Below, one piece after another: positions 24,040 through 30,137 of a stretch of 30,137 nucleotides of DNA. A program made the translations under genes and the position numbers. Numbering within the stretch: position 1 is the stretch's first letter; every line of letters begins with the position of its first letter. Under the pieces are notes generated by a model that had not been told where the DNA came from, searched no databases, and was given only the letters and a program-made list of their open reading frames with translations. Source of the DNA: Legionellaceae bacterium UBA2794 (GTDB lineage: Bacteria > Pseudomonadota > Gammaproteobacteria > Legionellales > Legionellaceae). Location: the NCBI GenBank assembly GCA_002352055.1, contig DEHS01000030.1:5476-35612 (forward strand), given 5' to 3'.

Positions 24040-25197
24040 ATGAATAACTCTTTAAGAGCTAATTGGAATTATCCTACCCGAATTCGTATTGGTTCCGGGA
24101 GAATCAGCGAGCTGCCGCAAGCATGTATTGAGCTAGGAATGAAGGCTCCTTTATTGGTTACCGACCCCGGACTTGCTCCCTCATTGCTAGTAGGCAAAGC
24201 CATTCAGTTATGTTCTAGTGCCGATTTGAAGGTTGGGGTATTTAGTCAAATCAAAGCCAACCCAACCGAAGAGAATGTCATGGATGGGGTAAGTGCTTAT
24301 CGCGCTGGTCTTCATGATGGAGTCATTGCTTTTGGGGGGGGGTCCGCTTTGGATTGTGCCAAGGCAATTGCCCTCATGGTTGGGCAAAGCAGGCCGCTGT
24401 GGGATTTTGAGGATGTCGGTGATAATTGGCAACGGGTAAATGTTGCTGCGATGGCACCTGTTGTGGCTGTGCCGACAACAGCGGGTACAGGGTCAGAAGT
24501 GGGTCGTGCCTCGGTGATTACTGACACGCGACAACATATTAAAAAAATTATTTTCCACCCGCACATGTTGCCAGCTATAGTAATTATTGACCCTGATTTA
24601 ACAGTAGGATTACCCCAAGCATTAACTGCAGCAACCGGTATGGATGCTTTATCTCATTGTCTTGAGGCCTATTGCGCCACTTATTATCATCCTATGGCGG
24701 AAGGGATTGCTCTTGAGGGGATTCGTTTAATAAAAGAGAACCTGCTCAATGCATTTCATAATGGTACCCATATTGAGGCTCGTTGTAATATGTTGGTAGC
24801 ATCAGCCATGGGCGCCACCGCTTTTCAGCGAGGACTTGGAGCCATGCATGCTTTGGCTCATCCCTTGGGAGCGATTTATGATGTCCATCATGGCCGTTTG
24901 AATGCAATATTAATGCCCTACGTGCTTGTCGCTAATCGCCCAGCAATTGAGCAAAAAATTAATAGATTGGCTGGTTATCTGTCCATTGATAATGGTTTTG
25001 ATGGCTTTATTGATTGGATTCTTCAACTTCGTCTCGAGTTAGGTATTGAAGCATCATTGACAGATATTGGTATTGATAGAGTTCAAATTGATCGAATTGC
25101 AAAAATGGCGACAGAAGATGCTTCTTCATCCTCAAACCCAATGCAGTTTGCTATAGAAGATTATAAAAATATCTTATTTCAAGCGATTAAAGTTTGA
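24040..25197 (+). CDS. iron-containing (group III) alcohol dehydrogenase
   Basis: 385 residues, full length. Oxidises an alcohol to an aldehyde with NAD(P) and an iron or other divalent metal. The nucleotide motif is VIAFGGGSALDCAKAIAL (residues 95-112), followed by VPTTAGTGSEV. Metal ligands by comparison with FucO-type enzymes are Asp202 and His206 (MDALSHCLEAY), His270 (GAMHALAHPLG) and His284 (DVHHGRLNAI). The GGG of the nucleotide motif is encoded by nine G in a row at 24334-24342. The gene closes the ligase - ALDH - ADH operon; AAGGA stands before the ATG. A 14-bp stem at 25228-25263 follows. It could work in the reverse direction, but the operon set favours oxidation. Confidence 0.9.
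   Translation: MNNSLRANWNYPTRIRIGSGRISELPQACIELGMKAPLLVTDPGLAPSLLVGKAIQLCSSADLKVGVFSQIKANPTEENVMDGVSAYRAGLHDGVIAFGGGSALDCAKAIALMVGQSRPLWDFEDVGDNWQRVNVAAMAPVVAVPTTAGTGSEVGRASVITDTRQHIKKIIFHPHMLPAIVIIDPDLTVGLPQALTAATGMDALSHCLEAYCATYYHPMAEGIALEGIRLIKENLLNAFHNGTHIEARCNMLVASAMGATAFQRGLGAMHALAHPLGAIYDVHHGRLNAILMPYVLVANRPAIEQKINRLAGYLSIDNGFDGFIDWILQLRLELGIEASLTDIGIDRVQIDRIAKMATEDASSSSNPMQFAIEDYKNILFQAIKV
24334..24342 (+). repeat. G9 homopolymer in the alcohol dehydrogenase gene
   Basis: Nine G encode the conserved GGG of the nucleotide-binding motif using GGG three times. It is a possible slippage site; the frame is intact here. Confidence 0.7.
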
Positions 25198-25227
25198 GTT
25201 AAATTGGAATCGGTAAAGGGAATAAGT

Positions 25228-25263
25228 CTGATGAAGCATCTGTGGGTCAAGATGCTTCATCAG
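25228..25263. terminator. strong bidirectional hairpin between convergent genes
   Basis: CTGATGAAGCATCT (25228-25241) pairs perfectly with AGATGCTTCATCAG (25250-25263) around an 8-base loop. It lies between the alcohol dehydrogenase stop (25197) and the lipoprotein stop (25280), as expected for a shared terminator. The tail on the plus strand is AATTTAAAAC, only partly U-rich. Confidence 0.75.
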
Positions 25264-25279
25264 AATTTAAAACTTAGGA

Positions 25280-25684
25280 TTAATTGGAATTTTCCTTTTT
25301 CAATAATGGATTGGTGACTAAACTCTTGTCTACAATTTTAATGTCATCCGCAAAACAATTGGTTTCTCCGCGCCAGGGAGCGACTAATCCTTCGCAATGA
25401 TAAGTAACGATGACATGATCATTGTTTTGTAATGCTGTTTCTGCTTTTTTTACCAGCTCCGAGCGAAATTGGCCGATGGTAAAATGAAATTCGCGTCCAG
25501 TAGCTCCACTGGCATTCTCCAGACCACCTCTTATAAGCTCTCCTTCATAGGTAGCCCAATAATTTCCTTCTTTGGCAACTTTAACAATAATCCCTGATTT
25601 TTGTCCTGATTTAGTAGTCCAGCAGCCTGAAAGGCAAAGTGTGGTCACGAACACCAGAACGTACATTCCTGCTTTTTTATACAT
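25280..25684 (-). CDS. lipoprotein of unknown function
   Basis: About 134 residues. The lipoprotein signal is MYKKAGMYVLVFVTTLCLSGC, with lipobox LSGC, so the mature protein (CWTTKSGQKSG...) is attached to a membrane facing the periplasm. The mature part is beta-rich, with GNYWATYEGELIRGG, HVIVTYHCEGLVAPWRGETNC and two Cys that could pair. It recalls small phage-derived or conserved 'DUF' lipoproteins, but I do not recognise it with confidence. Start choice: AGGAG stands 2 bp before the ATG at 25690 and 8 bp before the ATG at 25684, so I take the latter. A good promoter lies upstream at 25728-25756. It ends near the shared hairpin at 25228-25263. Confidence 0.75.
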   Translation of the reverse strand: MYKKAGMYVLVFVTTLCLSGCWTTKSGQKSGIIVKVAKEGNYWATYEGELIRGGLENASGATGREFHFTIGQFRSELVKKAETALQNNDHVIVTYHCEGLVAPWRGETNCFADDIKIVDKSLVTNPLLKKENSN

Positions 25685-25727
25685 GGTCATAACTCCTAAT
25701 TGGAACTAGAGTGTAACTATTTACTTA

Positions 25728-25756
25728 ATTATAAACAATTATATTGCCTGTGTAAG
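25728..25756 (-). promoter_or_regulatory. sigma-70-type promoter for the lipoprotein gene
   Basis: On the minus strand CTTACA (25751-25756) and TATAAT (25728-25733) are 17 bp apart. The transcript would start about 35 bp before the ATG at 25684. This gap also follows motB, so the promoter separates the lipoprotein from the stator genes. Confidence 0.5.
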
Positions 25757-25884
25757 GCTTGAAACACTTTTTAGTGCAAAAGGGGTGATTTACCTAACGG
25801 TCTGATTCTTAAAGACTCACCTTTTAGTCCGGATGTTCCTTCAGTTTTAATTACATTAATATTAATCAAGAGCCGTGATAAGCA

Positions 25885-26811
25885 CTATTTATTAGTAGTA
25901 ATTTTATCTTCAGCCCCTTTCTTCATCACGATAATACTGATTCTGCGATTTTCCGGATTCAATGGATTCGTTTTGTCGAGCAGCACTGTGGACGAGAAGC
26001 CCGTTACGGTCATGACTTTGTGCTCATCCAATCCTGCCTGAATTAATGCACGGCGTGCCGCGTTAGCTCTTTGCGCGGATAACTCCCAGTTGGTGTATTC
26101 CAGTTCTTCAGGATTATGGTAGGGACTCGCATCGGTGTGTCCCTGGATGGTTATTTTATTGGGTACGGAATTGAGTAATTTGGCAATATTGTTCAGGATA
26201 GGCTGGATGTCAGGATTGATTTTGTCGGAGCCTACATCAAACATGGGCTTATTCTGATTATCAATCAACTGAATGCGCAAACCATCGGTAACTACATCCA
26301 TTAGTAATTGTTTTTTTAACCCGGCAAGTCCAGGATCATTATCCATGCTTAGATTAATATCTGCTTTTAAGTCTTCAAGTTTTTTCTGTTCCGCTTTTTT
26401 TGACTCACCTAACTCCTTGCTTTCTGCAGCTTGTTGGTTAACTAATGGTTTATTGCTGGCTGAAACTTGACCGTCGGAATCCTCGACATTTGGCCCGCCC
26501 CCCTTCACATCAACTTTTTGGTTTCCTATGCTCTTGCCCCCCAGAAGGGCTATTTTAATAGGTTGTTTGAAGTACTCTGAAATACCCGCCTTTTGCGCTT
26601 TATTTAGGGAAGCTACCAACCACATTAATAAAAAAAAGGCCATCATTGCGGTAACGAAATCAGCAAATGCAATTTTCCAGGAGCCGCCATGATGTGCGTG
26701 TCCGTGTTTTTTTACTTTTTTAATAATTGGCGTGATTAAAGGTTTGTCCTTTTTTTCTTTTTTATCCGGCTCATCATCAATTGGATCACTAATATCGTTT
26801 ATCTCATTCAT
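25885..26811 (-). CDS. motB: flagellar stator protein MotB
   Basis: 308 residues. Together with MotA it forms the proton-driven stator and anchors it to peptidoglycan. The N terminus is charged and cytoplasmic (a Lys-rich stretch ending HGHAHHGGSWKIAF), then a single membrane helix ADFVTAMMAFFLLMWLVAS with the proton-carrying Asp51. The plug/linker region spans about 75-165. The OmpA-like peptidoglycan domain lies at about 175-300 with IQGHTDASPYH, NWELSAQRANAARR and NPENRRISIIV. MotB starts 8 bp after the MotA stop. The N-terminal tail is about 20 residues longer and more basic than in E. coli MotB. Asp51 in the helix fits a proton-driven MotB, not a sodium PomB, although ion type needs more than this residue. 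Confidence 0.93.
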   Translation of the reverse strand: MNEINDISDPIDDEPDKKEKKDKPLITPIIKKVKKHGHAHHGGSWKIAFADFVTAMMAFFLLMWLVASLNKAQKAGISEYFKQPIKIALLGGKSIGNQKVDVKGGGPNVEDSDGQVSASNKPLVNQQAAESKELGESKKAEQKKLEDLKADINLSMDNDPGLAGLKKQLLMDVVTDGLRIQLIDNQNKPMFDVGSDKINPDIQPILNNIAKLLNSVPNKITIQGHTDASPYHNPEELEYTNWELSAQRANAARRALIQAGLDEHKVMTVTGFSSTVLLDKTNPLNPENRRISIIVMKKGAEDKITTNK

Positions 26812-26819
26812 AAAGGGCT

Positions 26820-27725
26820 CTAGCTGGTTGCGGGTTCAGTTGCGCTGCTTCCTTCTGCTGCGGCTGGTGCAGCCTTAGCATTTTTAATTTCATCATTGAG
26901 TTGATTGAATGAAGGTCGTTGTGCGGAAAACAATACTTTACGACCAAATTCAACAGCTATAATGGGAGGGTTATTATGCAAGCTGGCCAATATCGTCACT
27001 TTAATGCATTGCAACATGACTTGTGTTTGATTCGCGCGCTGCTCCATCGCAGTGGCGATAGGGCCGATAAATCCATAACCGATAAGAATACCTAAAAATG
27101 TTCCAACCAATGCATGAGCTATTAACACGCCTAATTCAGACGGAGGCAGGCTGATGGATTCCATGGTATGAACCACCCCTAATACAGCGGCAACAATACC
27201 AAATGCAGGCATTGCATCGGCCAGTTTGGTAATGGCATTTGCCGGGATCATTTCTTCTTCATGATGCGATTCAATTTCCATATCCATTAACGCTTCCAGT
27301 TGGAATGGTTGCATATTAGAGGTGATAATAAGCCTTAAATAATCACAGATAAATTCAATAACATGATGTTGCGCGAGCAAAGCTGGATAATTATTGAAGA
27401 TAGCACTTTCTTTTGGATTATCTATGTCTGCTTCCAGAGACATTAAACCTTGCTGTCTTGCTTTGTTTAATAGAGCATACAGTAGACCTAAAAGCTCTAT
27501 AGACATCGTTTTGGCATTTTTTTGTCCTTTAAAAACCCCGGGAAGAGCTTTTGATACCGATTTTAAAACAGTGGTACTGTTGCCGACAATAAAGGACCCG
27601 AGCGCAGCCCCGCCGATAATAAGTAATTCGAGGGGCTGAAAAACCGCAGCCAGATGACCTCCTGCAAGGGCAAATCCTCCAAACACAGAGAGAAAAATTA
27701 CCACATACCCTATCAAAATTAACAT
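26820..27725 (-). CDS. motA: flagellar stator protein MotA
   Basis: 301 residues with four membrane helices: two near the N terminus (MLILIGYVVIFLSVFGGFAL and LELLIIGGAALGSFIVG) and two after the large cytoplasmic loop (MPAFGIVAAVLGVVHTMESI and IAHALVGTFLGILIGYGFIG). The cytoplasmic loop from about 60 to 170 would contact FliG. The conserved Pro in DAMPAFGIVAA and the closing GPIATAMEQR are typical. The tail is Ala-rich (KAAPAAAEGSSATEPATS), longer than in E. coli and with no known role. GGGAG precedes the ATG. Only 30 bp separate it from the acetoacetate decarboxylase stop and no hairpin is seen there, so it may be read through from the bdhA operon. Confidence 0.93.
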   Translation of the reverse strand: MLILIGYVVIFLSVFGGFALAGGHLAAVFQPLELLIIGGAALGSFIVGNSTTVLKSVSKALPGVFKGQKNAKTMSIELLGLLYALLNKARQQGLMSLEADIDNPKESAIFNNYPALLAQHHVIEFICDYLRLIITSNMQPFQLEALMDMEIESHHEEEMIPANAITKLADAMPAFGIVAAVLGVVHTMESISLPPSELGVLIAHALVGTFLGILIGYGFIGPIATAMEQRANQTQVMLQCIKVTILASLHNNPPIIAVEFGRKVLFSAQRPSFNQLNDEIKNAKAAPAAAEGSSATEPATS

Positions 27726-27755
27726 TTAATTCTCCCTCACTAAAATATCAAGCAA

Positions 27756-28493
27756 TTACCGCATGTAATTATGGATCACCTTTCCATAGGGAAGGGTTAG
27801 ATCGGATTGTAAATGTACACCACTTATTATTTTTTTTATAGGCAAATTTGCAACAGGTGCCAGAGCATGATGAGTTAGTTCCAATTGTGCTGGCCCCTGC
27901 CATGCTCCTTTGACAGTAATATCTGTTAAATAATACTCTACAAGATCGCAGATTCGAACGCTGCCGTCAACATCGGGAATTATTTTTAGTAAATAATTCG
28001 GCATTCGCATTGATTGCGCCACTTTTTCAGTCTCAAGCGTTTCATATTTATATCCCATAGTTGCAGTTGCAATACGACATGGGCCATATTCCAAGGTACC
28101 GAGCAATGTTTCATTAATAACCTGTAATTTGGGGTTAGCCAGTTTTTTGGGAAAACCCCATATTTCCCGTCCTGCAGCTATAGGTGGATGATCATCAAGA
28201 TACATGGCATGAGTGTAATTCCCTGTGCGACCTTCAAACCGCACGGGAATAACCTGTCCTGATTCGGTGTAATCGCCAAAACCAGTTGAATCCGGCATGC
28301 GAATGAATTCAAATTTTACAATGGGTTCGGTCACCTCCAGCGGTGCTGGAACCACTTCTTTCAACAGATCCAAATCGGTTTCATAAGTAATAATTAAATA
28401 TTCGCGGTTAATAAATCGATACGGTCCTCGTGGGTATGCAGGACTACTAATAGGCATTGCAAATGCCTGTTTTAATACCTCCGCTTCATTCAT
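27756..28493 (-). CDS. adc: acetoacetate decarboxylase
   Basis: About 245 residues. Converts acetoacetate to acetone and carbon dioxide through a Schiff base on lysine. The active-site block is GREIWGFPKKLANPKL, where Lys116 (from the chosen start) matches the catalytic lysine of the clostridial enzyme and Lys117 its pKa-tuning neighbour; the Glu/Arg in REIW also fit. Further family blocks are YETDLDLLKEVVPAPLEV, FEFIRMPDSTGFGDYTESG and GNYTHAMYLDDHPPIAAG. I take ATG 28493, with AAGGA before it; an earlier ATG at 28535 lies inside the patatin gene and has no binding site. The patatin stop is one base upstream, so translation is coupled. The neighbour bdhA makes acetoacetate, so the three genes fit one path. 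Confidence 0.9.
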   Translation of the reverse strand: MNEAEVLKQAFAMPISSPAYPRGPYRFINREYLIITYETDLDLLKEVVPAPLEVTEPIVKFEFIRMPDSTGFGDYTESGQVIPVRFEGRTGNYTHAMYLDDHPPIAAGREIWGFPKKLANPKLQVINETLLGTLEYGPCRIATATMGYKYETLETEKVAQSMRMPNYLLKIIPDVDGSVRICDLVEYYLTDITVKGAWQGPAQLELTHHALAPVANLPIKKIISGVHLQSDLTLPYGKVIHNYMR

Positions 28494-28494
28494 T

Positions 28495-29649
28495 CTATTG
28501 TTCCTTTTGAACGTATTTTGTTTTGGATATTTCATGTAACGAAATACCTTCTGTTAAAGGTACTCGCTCTATCCAGGGGGATTTTTTAACCGCACGTTTG
28601 CCATCCCGATACCCCTTACCCATTCGTTCTCGAATTGTTTTTTGGGAGAATTCATAATCTTTGGAGGAGAGCTCACTTTCATCCTCATCATATAGAAAAT
28701 GAACCAGGGATATAGTGCATTCATGTCCTTTGGCCATGCACAGTTTTAATTCTGGATCAGAACGTTTTTCTGGGGGAACAAATTGTGCCAATAGGTTAAT
28801 GCTGTTTTTTAAGGATTGTATTTGCTGGTATAGCTGAATGAGCTTGGCAAAACGGCTGGAGAATTCAATATCTTTTTTACGTTTGTATACTTCATCAAGA
28901 GTAGTAGGATTTAGTCCATAGGAGTTAAACAGATTAATCATAAAGCACAAGGTATGTCTTTGATCCTGGTTCGCTAATACATATCCAATGGGGGAGTTAT
29001 TCGCAATTCCGCCATCCCAGTATAATTTTCCCTCCACTTCTACAGCAGGAAAACCCGGAGGAAGGGCAGCACTTGCCATGATATGCTCGGGACCAATTTT
29101 TTGATGGTGCGAATCAAAATAAATCATCTTCCCACTACAAATTTCAACCGCTCCCACACTTAAACGTGTGATTTTTTTGGAGTTAATGCGGTCAAAATCG
29201 ACAAATTTTTCAAGAGTATCTTTTAGTTGAGAGATATCGTAATAGCTAATTTTATCGGCTGAATTGTGCCAGTGTAGTTCCGGAGGCGGAAATCGCGGCG
29301 CATAAAATCCTGGTTGACCAAAAAGCATCGAAGAGTGTGATGATAGAAAATGAGCCAGTTTTCTACTGGAAAGGTTATCAGGAATTATTTCTGCCTCAAG
29401 AAGGGGTGGGGTAGAAATATAATCCCAAAATTGATACATTTTCTCAACGCGAATATTCTCAGGATTACCCGCAGCAATTGCCGCATTAATTGCTCCAATA
29501 GAGGTGCCTACAAACCAGTTCGGATAATAACCTGCTTCATCCAGTGCTTTTAAAACGCCAGCCTGGTATGCCCCCAAAGCACCGCCACCCTGGAAGGTAC
29601 AGGCGATGTATTTAAAGTTTGGCTTTTTATTTTTCTTATTGGCAGCCAT
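28495..29649 (-). CDS. patD: patatin-like phospholipase
   Basis: About 384 residues, Ser-Asp dyad lipid hydrolase. The oxyanion loop is FQGGGALGAYQAGVL, the nucleophile is Ser50 in WFVGTSIGAI (GXSXG), and the dyad Asp212 stands in LYWDGGIANNSP. Middle and tail are helical, with a Lys/Arg-rich C terminus. I take ATG 29649, with GGAG at good spacing; the longer start at 29667 overlaps the bdhA stop region. In Legionella pneumophila a patatin gene follows bdhA in one operon and is called patD; the order here is the same, and the symbol is given on that basis. Possible roles are phospholipid breakdown or PHB-granule lipid turnover. It lies between bdhA and the acetoacetate decarboxylase gene with 1-2 bp gaps. 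Confidence 0.85.
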   Translation of the reverse strand: MAANKKNKKPNFKYIACTFQGGGALGAYQAGVLKALDEAGYYPNWFVGTSIGAINAAIAAGNPENIRVEKMYQFWDYISTPPLLEAEIIPDNLSSRKLAHFLSSHSSMLFGQPGFYAPRFPPPELHWHNSADKISYYDISQLKDTLEKFVDFDRINSKKITRLSVGAVEICSGKMIYFDSHHQKIGPEHIMASAALPPGFPAVEVEGKLYWDGGIANNSPIGYVLANQDQRHTLCFMINLFNSYGLNPTTLDEVYKRKKDIEFSSRFAKLIQLYQQIQSLKNSINLLAQFVPPEKRSDPELKLCMAKGHECTISLVHFLYDEDESELSSKDYEFSQKTIRERMGKGYRDGKRAVKKSPWIERVPLTEGISLHEISKTKYVQKEQ

Positions 29650-29651
29650 AA

Positions 29652-30137
29652 TTACTCCATAAACCAACCATGACTTACAATCAAAGATTGACCCGTCAGA
29701 GCGTTAGTTGGGAATGAAGCAAAAAAGAGGGCGGTCTGCGCTACATCATCGGTAGTGGTAAATTCGCCATCTACTGTTTCTTTTAGCATGACTTTTTTAA
29801 TGACGTCCTCTTCGCTGATACCTAATTCTTTTGCTTGTTCTGGAATTTGTTTTTCGACGAGTGGTGTGCGGACAAAGCCTGGACAAATCACATTGGCCCG
29901 AACGTTGTGAGCAGCGCCCTCTTTGGCGATTACTTTACATAAGCCAATCAAGCCATGTTTGGCAGTTACATATGGGGCTTTAAGCACTGAGGCTTCCTTT
30001 GAATGAACGGAGCCCATAAAAATGATGCTGCCTCCTTTACCTGCTGCATACATATGTTTCAAACAGCTACGAGAGGTTAAAAAAGCGCCGTCTAACTGAA
30101 TGGCGAGCATTTTTTTCCAATCGGAAAAATTAAGTTT
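29652..30137 (-). CDS. bdhA: 3-hydroxybutyrate dehydrogenase, C-terminal part (cut by window edge)
   Basis: The frame runs in from the right edge (KLNFSDWKK before the first in-window ATG at 30110) and gives 161 residues. This is the C-terminal part of a short-chain dehydrogenase; the NAD-binding Rossmann loop lies outside. The catalytic Ser is in FMGSVHSKEAS and the YXXXK motif is YVTAKHGLIGL. The stretch NVRANVICPGFVRTPLVEKQIPEQA is typical of D-beta-hydroxybutyrate dehydrogenases. It oxidises (R)-3-hydroxybutyrate, the monomer from PHB breakdown, to acetoacetate. The next genes encode a patatin and an acetoacetate decarboxylase. The protein ends GWFME, with the stop overlapping the patatin start region. 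Confidence 0.9.
   Translation of the reverse strand, partial: KLNFSDWKKMLAIQLDGAFLTSRSCLKHMYAAGKGGSIIFMGSVHSKEASVLKAPYVTAKHGLIGLCKVIAKEGAAHNVRANVICPGFVRTPLVEKQIPEQAKELGISEEDVIKKVMLKETVDGEFTTTDDVAQTALFFASFPTNALTGQSLIVSHGWFME

Noticed and set aside
1..30137. CRISPR array, tRNA, rRNA, transposase, integrase or phage genes
   Set aside because: None could be seen by eye on either strand; short RNA genes could still be missed without a computed search.

Overview
The window is AT-rich bacterial chromosome, densely coded on both strands, with no rRNA, tRNA, CRISPR array, transposase or phage gene that I can see. The gene content (poly-3-hydroxybutyrate metabolism, a bdhA/patatin pair, cbpA-cbpM, KDO-lipid A and isoprenoid genes, MotA/MotB, and several lineage-type unknown proteins with a two-helix membrane hairpin) suggests a gammaproteobacterium of the Legionella type. 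That assignment rests on recognised families and remembered gene order, not on a search.

Layout. (1) 1-3678, minus strand: a probable operon kdsC - ispA - DUF1415 gene - small membrane protein - a large AddB-like DNA repair protein cut by the left edge. (2) 3873-4436, plus: a PlsC-type acyltransferase. (3) 4457-10037, minus: phaC - MaoC/phosphotransacylase fusion - ackA, followed by cbpA - cbpM. This block joins acyl-CoA, acyl-phosphate and PHB synthesis. (4) 10038-13774: a repeat-bearing gap, a BON-domain lipoprotein, a secreted unknown protein, an unknown membrane-hairpin protein and a DHA2-type MFS exporter. (5) 14103-20803, plus: a five-gene run of a cholesterol-oxidase-like GMC flavoprotein, a HisC/CobD-fold PLP enzyme, a HAD phosphatase fused to a possible GNAT domain, an APH-fold small-molecule kinase and an unknown membrane-hairpin protein. 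I cannot match this set to a described pathway. (6) 20804-21227: a repeat-rich gap with palindromic intergenic elements. (7) 21228-25197, plus: glutamine-synthetase-like ligase - aldehyde dehydrogenase - iron-type alcohol dehydrogenase, closed by a 14-bp perfect stem. (8) 25280-30137, minus: a lipoprotein, then a tightly spaced run bdhA (cut by the right edge) - patatin phospholipase - acetoacetate decarboxylase - motA - motB.

How the genes may work together. The PHB genes sit at both ends: synthesis in block 3, and the 3-hydroxybutyrate -> acetoacetate -> acetone branch in block 8, which runs without a visible terminator into the flagellar stator genes. The most interesting middle part is blocks 5 and 7. 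Block 7 looks like a gamma-glutamyl route for an amino alcohol (ligase, then alcohol and aldehyde dehydrogenases). Block 5 holds the enzyme types (kinase, PLP enzyme, phosphatase, alcohol oxidase) that could make or remodel such an amino alcohol or an amino sugar. The link between the two blocks is inference only.
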